NCBI RefSeq assembly: GCF_000002995.4
Contig: NW_025062479.1
Location: forward strand, 1-64,000
DNA length: 64,000 nucleotides
Reading direction: 5' to 3'
Source of the DNA: Brugia malayi
Lineage: Eukaryota; Nematoda; Chromadorea; Rhabditida; Onchocercidae
The notes under the pieces were generated by a model. The model did not search any database and was not told where the DNA came from. It was given only the letters and a program-made list of their open reading frames with translations. How positions within the stretch are numbered: position 1 is the stretch's first letter; each line of letters starts with the position of its first letter. Shown piece after piece: positions 37,525-49,019 of this stretch. The translations under genes were made by a program, and so were the position numbers.

Positions 37525-37839
37525 ATGAACGAAAGAGAGTGTAAGAAAAAGGGGGTGGAAGCAGAAATAGTTAGAAATGGTGATAGATACGATGTGAGTT
37601 ATGTAGCGAGGCTTATGAACGAAAGCGTGAGAAATAGAGTTGAAGCAGAGATGGCCAGAATTAGTGATGCAGTGTGCTCTATGACGAGGCTTATGAACGA
37701 GAGCGTAAGAAATAGAGTTGAAGCAGAGACACGTAAAATTGGTGAAATAGTGTATGTTATGTCTTATATGGTAGAATATGAGATACTGAAAATAGCAGGA
37801 ACTCTCACATTGTGGCAGAGATTGAAAGTGAAAACGTAG
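37525..37839 (+). CDS. Unrecognised ORF with internal 26-30-residue repeats
   Basis: An uninterrupted ORF of 104 codons contains three direct repeats that start MNERE, MNESVRNRVEAE and MNESVRNRVEAE at 37525, 37615 and 37693. Spacings of 90 and 78 bases are multiples of 3, so the frame is kept, and units 2 and 3 are more alike in protein than the variable ends. The repeats are charged and could be helical. No signal peptide, membrane segment or known domain. It lies upstream of REXO4 on the other strand. It may be a real small gene, a terminal exon, or only a repeat that happens to be open; the antisense strand is also open over much of the same span (37468-37842). Confidence 0.35.
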   Translation: MNERECKKKGVEAEIVRNGDRYDVSYVARLMNESVRNRVEAEMARISDAVCSMTRLMNESVRNRVEAETRKIGEIVYVMSYMVEYEILKIAGTLTLWQRLKVKT

Positions 37840-38229
37840 CATATCTAAAGAATAGCTACAATTTATAAAACTTTCCGTACACTTTTTTTTTTTCTTGTTT
37901 ATTATTATGTGTTTTAGCTTGCATTGTCGAGATTTTTAGATTTTTTTTGTTCTAATTAATTCAACATATCAGTTAATTAAGCAATTTTTTCATTCGATTT
38001 TCCCACATTTCACAAAAATTTCGGAATCAAACGATCTCTGCAAATATTAATCTTATTCCTTGATAATAATTGTAATAAGATATGATTGGTCAGAAATGAT
38101 CAGTAAGACCTTGAGCAGAGAATTATCAGTAGTTATCTCTTGATCTTATGTGAACAAGGGTTTTTTTTTTTTTCCTTTTATTTTTTGTTTTTTATTTTCT
38201 TTTTCTTTTTTGGATTGAATTTTCTTAAT
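37840..38229. other. Intergenic, AT-rich
   Basis: Contains T-rich tracts near 38161-38210 that include tttatt, a possible minus-strand poly(A) signal for the gene starting at 40712. No ORF. Confidence 0.5.
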
Positions 38230-40712
38230 TTATTTCGGATAAATTTTTTTATATCGAATAGAAGTATGCATTTGCATCCGATGTGTTAAAGTTTCCATCA
38301 TAAATCGTTGTTCAAGTGTTTCGATGTCCAACAATCGAAATTCTCGAATTGTCTGCAAAATTTGTTTACAGTTTTTTTTTTTTTTTTTTTTTTTTTTATT
38401 TTTTTAATATTATAATGATATAATTTCGACATCATTTTTATTTCAAATATTATTAGGAAACAGTTATGTTTATCTTACTTAGGATCATTTACTTTTAATA
38501 ATCTGATATGAAATATCAGTGTTACATAAAGCTATTCAATTAAGTTTCTATATTTCAGACAAATTAACTTTATCCTTATTGCTTTCTTATCATGATAAGA
38601 TTGTAGTTTTTTATTAATGGAGTGAAAATTAAAGCAGGAATAATGTGAATATATTCAAACCCCATGTACTGGTAAATCTCGACTGAAACTTATTCGACCA
38701 ATATCTTGCAAAACAAGTTTAATTGATTTTCCATGCAATGGACCTTGTTCAATCATTACAAAGCCTAAAATTAATCATTGAAATTTAGCGGGATGAAATT
38801 TACTATTTCTATTTGCTACTCAATGTATAAATTGGTATTTGATAGATGGAATAATCTTTGCTACTTTTCCTGAAATATAACCGGGGACCGGATTTGCTAA
38901 CAGTACTTGTTCAAATACCATTGTTCATAACAGTTGACAAAGCAACTTCTTTTGTATTCGGTTTCATAGTTATAAAACCATATTCACTATGCAACTCCTC
39001 ACGATTATTCATATCCCATGCAAAAGCTCTGAAATTACATTTATTGTTAAAATTATTTGATATTAAAATGTTAATTTAATGATTTTTGATAAGTTTGATA
39101 AGCTGATGATATATTTGTTGATTTAACACATAATAATTTGTTAATTAATTAAATAATCGAAAAATTTACGTATAGTTAAGTGCTTTAAGAGCTTTTAAGC
39201 TGGAAGTTGGCAATGAAAATTCAATTTGTTCCCCATATGTAAATACAGGTATTGTTGGAAAGATTGCTTTGCCACCAGATTCAGCACGCCAAATTCCAAT
39301 TAACCAGGCTAGTGGCTTCAATAATTCTGGTACATAACGTACATCATATTCTGAAATATTTTGACCTATAAGAATAACCACATTAAGCTTGATAAGTTCA
39401 AATTTCCTTTAGTTCATATATATACCATTCTATACTTCAATTCATATATATATATATATATATGAATTATGCTGAGCAGAATTGGAAATAGAAATTGTAT
39501 GAAATGAATTATCAAAATACTGCTTCATGCATATAGTAAATATAAATTTAAAATAAAAAAATGATTTAAAAAAAGAAAAAATGTCCTCATGTAAGTGCTA
39601 ACTTTTCTCGATTTCACCACATATCATACATGTCATTAAACAATTTTTCTTGGCAAATGCTGATTTCAAACACTGACTTCCATCTTGTGCAATTAAATCA
39701 GAACAATGTCGATCCAGATCTCTGCATTTATCTGCTACAAAATAAATAGAATTGTATACATGCATCATAAATTTATGCTTTAAAAATTCAATAAAACAGT
39801 TTCTAATATGTTATATGTTTGATTTTTTTTTTTTCAATTAATGTTATGGATGAAATCTTTAATGTACTTTACTTTTTCATTAATCAAAACTTTATATGCA
39901 ATGTTTAAAAAAAAAAAAAAAGTGAAACATTACAGACGAATGAAGAGTTTAAAAAAAATTAAAAAGTCATTCATGTAAATATATACGCTTTGAGAAATTT
40001 TTGATAGGAATGTTTCAAAAAATGTTCCATAAAAAATTCACAAAATAAAAATGAAAAATATTTTTGTAGAAAGTATTTTTGATAAAGAAATATTATGTTT
40101 TGACCGTTAAATGTACAAGAATATTTGTTTCAGTCGTAGAAAAAGTTAATTGGTAGTTTGAATAAAGAAATTATGATGTTTTATTTTAAGTCGATTAAGC
40201 TCTTGTTTAAGTAAATCAATTTTACTCAAAATGTATTTTCTTTTATTTCAAAAATATAAAATCATTCATAGATTTATCATCAAAAATAATGACGCAGGAC
40301 AACTACAAATTTGCCAATACAATTACATATTAAAATATGGCGCAATTTATTTTACGCTAAAACAACTTTTCACTACTTTATCTTATCACTGAAAAATCAA
40401 GAAAAATCAAAAAAATATTTGAAACACTTGGGATAATTTTCATGCCAAATGTTTAAAACATAATAAAACTATTTTGACTCAAATTATTGGATTTATTTCA
40501 ACAAAAAGAAAAGCAAAAAAAAAAAAAAAAAAACGAAAAACAAAACAACAGAAGAAAAAAAATTTATTTAAAAAGTAAAAAAATCGACAAACTATATTAT
40601 TTTCGTAATTTTCGATAATATTTTAAACATTAAACTGACCTGAATTTTTTGTCTTAGCATTGATTACCATTATAAAAGTACCAAGCGAGAATAAGCAATT
40701 GTAAAATAGCAT
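38230..40712 (-). CDS. Predicted secreted protein: ShKT domain + nitrobindin (THAP4-like haem-binding) barrel
   Basis: Six exons (40712-40640, 39734-39603, 39350-39170, 39028-38919, 38764-38661, 38352-38230) encode 240 residues; phases 1, 1, 2, 1, 0 all match. Residues 1-19 form a signal peptide ending ...IMVINA. Residues 28-63 are a six-cysteine ShKT domain with spacing C-x6-C-x10-C-x9-C-x3-C-x2-C. Residues about 80-240 match the nitrobindin/THAP4 C-terminal barrel: LAWLIGIWRAESGG near 82-95, YGFITMKPNT, GRISFSRDLPV, TIREFRLL, LEQRFMME and a final RYKKIYP; a His five residues before YKK is conserved with human THAP4. Family role: ferric haem beta-barrel that scavenges or isomerises peroxynitrite. 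Extracellular action is inferred from the signal peptide. Exon 3 has a second in-frame acceptor 15 bases upstream (39365). Confidence 0.85.
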
Positions 40713-40746
40713 CGTATTTCTGTATGCATAAATATAGATGATATCT

Positions 40747-40778
<32 letters not shown>

Positions 40779-42121
40779 CAAAGGAAAAAATAGCTTAAAA
40801 AAGGTGAAATTTAACTTTGACACTTCTTTGTTTCAAAATCGACGAAATTGAAATGCATCAATAATGAAAGAATTGTGGCAAATGATTAGATGAGCGCATG
40901 TTTTTTTTTTTTTTTTTTTTTTTTCGCATTGTGAAAGTAATTAGAAAAGAATTTTTTCGTCTTTTTTTTTTTTTTTTTGTCTTCTAAAATTAATCAAAAT
41001 AAGAAATTATTTGAAAAGGCGCAATAAGATTGATAAATTCGTTTTTTTTTTGAATGATATTATCGAATGATATTGATTAATTTATTTACTTAGGAAAAAT
41101 GGCATTTCGTTATGACGCCATACATTAAGAGAAACAGAAATACCTGTTTTGAAAAGATGAGGAATAGAAAAAAAAAGATGAAAGGAAGATGAGTCATTTT
41201 TTTAGAAAGTTAAAAAGACAAAAATTCCTTCATTCTATTCAAAAAAATAAATAAATAAATTATCAGTATAAAATATAAAATGAAACCATCATATATAAAC
41301 TTCGTTTTTTTTTTTTTTTTAAACGAAATTATGCTAGAATACATAATTATACACCCATTCATAATATACATTCATATTTTCTCGTTATCATTTGAATGAT
41401 AAAAATGATATACAGATATTTCTTCCATGCACTGCAACAATTTGATATTAACTTGATATTTTTATCACTAAAACCATCAATGTAGCAAAATTATTTAATC
41501 AAAAAACTGATTTTAAATTACATGAAAACCGGATTTCACTATTCATGTATCATTTATGCATAATGATATTGCAGATAATGAATGCTTATTTAAATAATTC
41601 ATGTAGAAAAAAAAAAAAGGAAAAAAGTGATATGTATTGAATATATATCAACAAACAGTATCGTGCTTCATCTATAGACTATATTTTAATTAATAAAATT
41701 CAATAGATAGTTAAAAATTTCCAAAAATTTAAACCATACCACAATTGCTATACTAATTTCAACAAAGAAATGTACAAATAAGAAGTATGCTGTCATTCTT
41801 AAATTTAATTTTATATTAAAAGACCTGTTTTATTTTTATCTAATATGATGCTTCTGTTCTACTTTCAATATTTACATGCTGTCAATTTTTCTTTTTTTTT
41901 TTTTTTTTTTTGTTAGTCAAACCTTTTGAGAGTATACTAAAATATGATGACACTTACTGTTGAATACAAAATGTTTTTTTTTTCTTTTTTTTAAAAAAAA
42001 AGAACAGAATTGGAAATAATACTGAAAAAAAAAGGAAGTTAAGATAATGCAAGGTTGAAGTACATAAGAGCGCAGCATTGGTTCACATCAAACATTTCAA
42101 TTTTTTTCTCGCATTTGATAA

Positions 42122-42163
42122 ATTTACAATCATTCAGTAAAATTTTACTGAATGATTGTAAAT
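42122..42163. repeat. Perfect 42-bp palindrome
   Basis: atttacaatcattcagtaaa plus one A is followed directly by its exact reverse complement, with no loop (21-bp arms, centre AAAA|TTTT). Confidence 0.95.
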
Positions 42164-44576
42164 GTCAATCGATCATGTGACTAACTTCAACCTTTTCAAA
42201 TTTTAAAAATTTTACAAATAATCGCACAATTTATTAAAATAAACGATAAATTTTCACGATCAAGTGATATCACTTAGTGAAATAACAGCATGCACAAACA
42301 TTATTAATTATATAAAAATTACTGGTGCAAAAAAGAAAAAAAAAGCGTCAATTTCAAAATTTAAATAATAAAAAATAAACTGACATTATTGATTTGAAAT
42401 TTTTTAAACACTGAAACTGAAATTTAATGAAAAACGATAGTTTTTGCTGTAATATAATGTAAGGTTAATTAGTTTTGCTTCCAGTTAAACAGAATAGATA
42501 ATTTCAAGCAAGTTTCATATAATCATTACAACGCTGAATCGTTTTTCTGCTGTATTTGTTTCGATTGCTAATAATAATAATAACATTGTAATGAAAGAGC
42601 GCCATTTTTAATAATAAATGTTCTGGAACAACATAATATGACAAGCATTTTAATTAATTTTATTTCTTTTCATTAAAATTATTTGTCGCATCTTTTAGTA
42701 AACATATGACATGATATTATTATTATTATTATTAATTATTGCCAAATAAAAATTTTACTTTGAGTGTCAAATATTTAGGAAAATAGTAGAACTGAGAATG
42801 GAATAAAGGTGAGAAAAAGGAGAAAAAATGGAAGGTAAGTGAAAGAAAAATTAAGTGTTATCAATAAATAAGAGAAATAAAATTAGAAAAAAAAGAGCTA
42901 TCAGAAATTTTTTCATTCAGTCCATTTTTTTTTTCTTTATTTCCTTTTTTTGAATAGGATCCGATTTAATTTATGGTCCTGAATTAATTTTTCAAACATT
43001 ATGCCAATCATAATTTAAAAGAAATTAAAATTGTTAACACATTAATGGTAAGAAAACAATGAAAACAAAATAAGAGTAATCAATACAGTTTACTTAAACA
43101 TGAAATTATATAATTTTATTACTGGATTTGAAAGGTTTGGATTGTAACTGTAACTTACAAGTAAGCAAAAGATAATTCTTGTCAATTAGTACTATAGTTT
43201 GACATAATTTTTGAAACAAAAGAAAGAAATTTATTGATCTAATCAAATGTACTTTTGTTTCTTCTGAACACTTAGTAACATTCATATTTTCTAAATTATC
43301 AACATTATCACTTATTTTTCATTCTGATAATATGAGCAATATAATTCTTACCAAAAAAAAAAAAAAAAAAAAATACAAAATAAAAAAAAAAGTTTTGTAA
43401 ATTATTATGATAGATGTGATAAATAATGTGAAGCTTGAAAACAACATGTGAAACAAGGCTTAAATACTGATAATTTTTTGACCCAGTAAACAAAAATCAA
43501 TAAATTTCATAGAGTTATTACAAGTTTAATTTAAAATATAATATATGCAATAGAAAATTAAAACGTTCATTTACAACTTTATCATTTCATTAAAAGGATT
43601 GAAATTTGCAATATTCTGCAATTTAAAATTCTAAAATCTAAAGAAAAAAAGTGTAAAATTTGAAATTTGTGGAATTATTACTTAAATATTTATTGCGTAA
43701 ACATTACTGATTGTTTAAGAGTTGAAATTTTTGACATAATTTAATGCTTAATTTTTATATTCCATATTATTTTAGAATTTTTCGTAACGAACTATTCAGC
43801 ATTTCATTTGAACGTAAAAGAAAAATGATCCATTAACATGTTTCACATAAGAAATCTAAAAAAGGCTGAAACGGAAAGTTTTCATAAGAGGGAGCATTGT
43901 GATGAGAAATGAACTCAAAGGCATTCGTTACCTTTATATTGTGATGAGGGGTAGTTACTTTTTTTTCTTGAAAAAGTGTTTTATTTTTTGATTATTACTA
44001 TAAAAGTAGACTATTTTAGTTAGGTATATTAATCCGGAACTTGAAATTATCATCCTGAACGGAAAAACTGATCATCGTGTGTTGGTATATGTGAATTATT
44101 CCGACATTTTAAGTTTTACTCAGCACGTTTTTATTAGTGGTATCACATAATTGATAATTATACTAAAGGTATGTTTAACAATTTGAGCAAATTTAGCTAT
44201 TAATTTATATGTGGCAGATTCTTCAAACATTTATTTAAGTTAAAACTCCACACCTTTTCATTAATTAATGCTGCCGTTACTAATTAATATTTCATGGTAA
44301 GAATAAATTAATCATTTGTACCACTTTTTAACAATGCTAGTAAATTCAGACTCATCCAGGAATTGGTGAATTTTGGGAAAAAAAAATTCAAGATTCAAAA
44401 GTTATTGATATATATTCACTTTAAAGTATTATAAATATTAATGCATGAAATCTTAAATGAATAACAATTATTACAGCATAATATGAATAATATTTATTGC
44501 GTATAATAATTAGCACTGCAGCATATAATATGATTACTAATAAACAATTTATTGCTGAATTTTTTTAAGTATTCCA

Positions 44577-44578
44577 GA
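44577..44578 (+). promoter_or_regulatory. Candidate trans-splice acceptor of DNAJB12
   Basis: tttttttaagtattccag|aaatatacataaa lies 13 bases before the ATG at 44591, the typical nematode distance for a spliced leader. Confidence 0.4.
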
Positions 44579-44590
44579 AATATACATAAA

Positions 44591-47504
44591 ATGGAGGCGA
44601 ACCGAGCCGAAGCGCAGCGTTGTGTGGACATAGCACGTGATGCATTACGAGGAAAAGATAGTGCAAAAGCTGTTAAATTTTTACATAAAGCTGCTAAGCT
44701 TGATCCTACGATGGATGTGAAATGTTAGTTAAAAAACAAAAAATTTCTAAGAAAATATTATTATTGGTTTTCTTTACATCGCAATGTATAAATCTGAAAA
44801 AATCTTGGAAAATGGAGTGACGTATTTTGAGGCATACTGTGTAATCATCTGGACTATATTCTATAGTAACTGTCTTTGAGGCATTTACTTATGATGACGT
44901 GGACTTCTGCTGTTAAACTACACCCCTAATTCCTGGTTGTCTTTTTCATATATTCCGTATTTGGATTCTTTCAGGAGGGATATATGAAGTCAGTTCAACC
45001 ACAAGAAAGAAGATTTTAGTTCCCAGTTGAACTGGGGTATATCTATCATATTTACAGTCTTCATTTTGTCAAAGTTTCAATTATTTCTGCATACGCTTGA
45101 CTGTGATTCTCTTAAGAATCTGTATAGATGGCCTAGTTCATGGCACAGTGCCGAAGGTGAAATATAGCAAATTGTTTGAAAGAGAATAAAATGATCATCT
45201 GGTAAATAGTTTTGTACTCTGAAATTGTTTATGCTACATTTACAGATTTACTTAAAAAAGCTGAGACACTAAATGGTAATAATGATGAAGGTGATTATCA
45301 TGCAACCGGAACGGATACTGGATATGGACATTATGATCAGTATGAAGCAGACTCGGATGTTCGAAGTCGGCGAACGCAGTTTCATACTGACCGTAATCAG
45401 TCAGCCATGAACGGTGAAAGAGGTTGCCCAGACGGAGGTATAATCTCTCCATTTTTTCGGAAATGCATTTGAAATAAATGATTTTGAGGAAGCAGTGGTA
45501 ACTGATGTAAGGCGTCAAAAATTTGTGTGACAATTATTAAGTTATAGTTGAATTATGATTGATGTTAAAATTTCATATAATTAGAATCAATTAAATGTTT
45601 TTTCTCCTACTTTAGCTGATGAAGGTTCATCATCGAGTGCAACTGAGGCAAAGCAGAGGGGTTCACGTTCACGTTCGTCAGCTCGACCAAAGCTTGGTGT
45701 TCATTATACGAAAGAAGAGTTAGAAATTGTTGAAAGGTATATGGATTTCGTTGTCTTTGTTGATAAACGATCAAATTGAAGCAACAAGATAAGTAGAAAG
45801 TTCCGGATTGGTAAATTAAAGATACATGATATTTCATATTTCAGTGCATAAGTATTGTGTTTGTAAAATGTCTTTTGAATTTTGTTTTAGAATACGGCAT
45901 TGTAAAGATTATTACGAAATACTTAATCTCAAGAAAAATGCAAAGGAATCGGACCTAAAAAGGGAATACCGTAAGCTAGCATTACAACTTCATCCCGATA
46001 AATGTCGTGCACCAGGTGCTACGGAAGCTTTTAAGGGTAATCTTTATTTGTAACTACTTCAGACTTCATCGATTCGTAACTGTGATTACGTGAATCGAAA
46101 ATGTTCGTCTTACTTTATATTGTACTTTTATTTATAAAAAAAGTTATTTTATTATTACATCTTGACTGGCCCATTTGATAGTTTTAAATGTTTGCTTGTT
46201 ATAACTCCGAAAGTTTATTGTAGCTCTTGGCAATGCTTATGCTGTTCTTTCTAATAAAGATAAGCGTGCTCAATATGATCTCTACGGTGCTGAAGGACCA
46301 CGAAGACGGTCCAATCAATATGAGGACGAATTTAGCGAATATGATTATGGTAGAGGTTTTGAAGGTTTGTCAATAATTTTTTTCATATCAAGTAAAGTAT
46401 TAAGAACGATTGCTTTTAGATTATTATTTATCAATTTTATTCACTTTCATTGCCGATATTTAAGGAATTAAAATTTCGAGTGTATTTGCTGTGTTGTAAA
46501 ATTCATCGTTGTACAGTTTTTGGGAAATTCATTGCTGTATGTAATGATAATTTGATTTATAGCGGAATTTACTCCGGAAGAGATTTTCAACATGTTTTTT
46601 GGTGGTGGTTATCCAGCTGGCCATATAAATAGACGGCAACGGGGAGCACAGTATCATTTCCATCAGCAACATTCAGGACAACAGGACCAGGTTTTCATCT
46701 TTTATTGATTTGTTTGATAGACGTATGACTCATAGTTTTTTTATTGCATCTCACATTGTACTGTTAAGTCAGTTTAAAATGAGCTATTTTTCAGTCACCA
46801 TATGCACCCATTTTGCAACTTCTACCACTTTTTGCCGTACTCTTCCTTGGTTTGATTGCTCAACTTATGGTAGGCGACCCAGCGTTTTCATTGCATCGTA
46901 CTGGGTAATTTTTTTATTTGAAAAAATTTTGATTTGTGAAGATTTTCGAAGTTTGGTTTTGAATAAATCAAAATAAACGATGTGAAAATATGTTGATATT
47001 TGTATGAGAAATTAAGAACAGTTTAGTTAAACTGTGTTGTCTTTTTCTTTTTTTTTTTTTTTTTTTTTTTTTTGTAAGAATTTCGGCATTCTAGCAAATA
47101 TACTGAAGAACGTTTTACGAAGGATCTCCAAGTGCCATATTATGTTAAAACTGATTTTTTAACCAATTATCGGAGTAAGATAGCTCAAATTGAGCATCAA
47201 GTTGAAGACGAGTATGTTTCTCATCTCCGCATGAAGTGCTACAGAGAAAGAAATGAAAGTGAGTTTAGTGTTATTTCCAGATATTGCAGATAGGGTTTTT
47301 CAAAGAAATCGCATGCAGATCGTTACTATTATTTGTGATACCTGTTGCACTAATATTCCTCTGTTTTTAAGTTTTGAGTTATCCGTTACTTAAGGAGAGA
47401 CTGCCTTATGGAGAGCACGTACGTTTGGTGATGCCGATTTATGGAATCGAGCCCAACGTATGGGGACGCCAAGTTGTGACAGGCTGCAGGAAATATATAG
47501 CTAA
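44591..47504 (+). CDS. DNAJB12: DNAJB12/DNAJB14-type ER membrane J-protein
   Basis: Nine exons (44591-44723, 45246-45437, 45616-45736, 45891-46036, 46224-46364, 46563-46690, 46795-46904, 47095-47258, 47395-47504) encode 414 residues (human DNAJB12 about 375-409); all phases match. The N-terminal part ([21 protein letters not shown]) matches the family's TPR-like start. The J domain is at about 154-220, with HPD at 183-185. One membrane segment lies at about 291-312 ([20 protein letters not shown]), followed by the DUF1977 C-terminal region with YYVKTDF and [20 protein letters not shown] near the end. Family role: tail-facing-cytosol co-chaperone for Hsc70 in ER-associated degradation and membrane-protein quality control. 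The Ser/Arg-rich linker at 128-137 is low complexity. The start is the first ATG after a likely leader acceptor. Confidence 0.96.
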
Positions 47505-47581
47505 TAGTAGTTTTTCAAGCAGTTTTGTTGTTACACGTTGTTACAAATGCGTTGTTCAGCATAAGTCTGCTCGCACTTATT

Positions 47582-47595
47582 AATAAATTAATAAA
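47582..47595 (+). terminator. Poly(A) signals of DNAJB12
   Basis: Two AATAAA hexamers, at 47582-47587 and 47590-47595, about 78-86 bases after the stop. Confidence 0.6.
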
Positions 47596-48716
47596 GAAGA
47601 AGAAGAGCAAGAATTCTGAAGTGTCCTGATTTAATGCATTATAGGGGAGGAAAGACTCAAATAAGAATACAGGTTCCAGTTGACCTAAAACTGAATTCAG
47701 AGAGAGAATCATGTGGTATTTGTTTTCGAGTAGTTTCTTGATTCTTCTTCCTGAGAATTAGGTGTTTGTCTTGTGGTCTTTAAATTTCTCATTATTTTTG
47801 GTAAATATTCCTTTTAATCATTAAGAAGCAGGTCATTTTATTCGTTTTATTTATTGGTGATGTTGATTTATTTTAAAATTTTTCACATTTCTAAATCGGA
47901 TGCATTTCCTGTTTGAATCTTTTTATTTCAACAAAAGAAGCCGAGAGCAACAATGACTGCAATATATAGGAGCTTTTGTAGTTCTTCGTTCTTAATCCGA
48001 GTGTGAAGCTAAATTCTTCGAAAAATTATTGTTCACCTCATTTATTTTTTTATTTTCTTCCTTAGTCTGAATGGTTTCTTCATCTTTTTTTATCTTTATT
48101 CTACTGCGATTTTTTATAGCGCAAGCTTTTCTTTTAAGTTTCAAGAATTCGTTTACTTCATCCTTCAGTTTTCCTTGTCATATTTTTAAACTGAACTCAA
48201 GTATATGCTCTGACCAAATGAAGCACCTCTTTAATGTTATTTTGTTGATCAAAAAAGTAAGGGGAATAATTTAAAAGTTGTGATCTAAAAGGGAACCTGG
48301 TCCAGAACTTATTTTTGATCCAGGAAGAGACATAACTATAGAATAACGACGAAGATTAACTGTGCTTTAGCTAGAAATTTGGTCGTGCTTTAACGAGAGT
48401 ATTTGACTTTCTTTCTTTTCATTTCCGGTCTAGCTCGCTATGAAATTTTAAATTATAAACTCGAGTGCTCGACATGGCGCGTACTTATTTAAAATGTTTC
48501 TTTATCAATTCATTTGAACTGATAGAAAAACTGAACTGTTGAACTTATTGAATATATCTGTGATACATTACTTGTTTCAGTTTATTACTAGGAATTACTC
48601 TTGACTGCTTCGAGTAAAAGTTGTTTATTATCGTTTCGAGTGTCACATGTTCCAAAATTAATTGATGGTTCTGTTCAGTAACCGTAGTAGTAACGATATG
48701 TGAGAAGCCGAGGAGC
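47596..48716. other. Intergenic, no supported gene
   Basis: AT-rich. An open frame on the minus strand at 48545-48859 overlaps the candidate secreted peptide at 48717 and resembles nothing known. Frames at 48071-48274 (+) and 47515-47712 (-) are unsupported. Confidence 0.45.
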
Positions 48717-49019
48717 ATGAAAGGGAAGAGAATAGTAGTTAGTGTCCATTCTATGAACATTCTGTTGCTAGCTGTACTAAATATTAGTTTGAAATCCCTT
48801 GGAATTTCTACTTCTCGACCTTGCAAGAATATTTCGTTTATAGCCTCAGGTAAGTACAAGATAGTTTCACATGATTTCGGTACGTTAGTTGCATATATCT
48901 ATTTCATGTTCAACGTACAGTAATATTAGTACTAGTGCTTCATTATCTTTTTTTTTTTTTTTTTTTTCTTTTCCATAGGATTAGGAAGTTATAGTTGGAG
49001 TTTCATAGAAGGAAATTAG
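48717..49019 (+). CDS. Candidate small secreted peptide, two exons
   Basis: Exon 48717-48849 and exon 48979-49019 join by a consensus donor (TCAG|GTAAGT) and a pyrimidine-rich acceptor (ttttccatag|GA) in matching phase 1, giving 57 residues. A second in-frame ATG at 48753 would start directly with a signal-peptide-like stretch MNILLLAVLNISLKSLG, leaving a mature peptide of about 28 residues with a single Cys. No family recognised. The opposite strand is open across exon 1 (48545-48859), so the coding strand is uncertain. Confidence 0.3.

Larger units (their letters stand above)
40713..44590. other. Long AT-rich intergenic region
   Basis: Between two head-to-head genes. Many A/T homopolymers, a perfect 42-bp palindrome at 42122-42163, ATT-type simple repeats near 42715-42735. 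A tiny spliced ORF is conceivable at 42828-42834 plus 42958-43013. No gene I can support. Confidence 0.6.

Noticed and set aside
47374..47583. 69-codon ORF at the end of DNAJB12
   Set aside because: Wrong frame; splicing at 47395 gives the conserved [12 protein letters not shown] ending.
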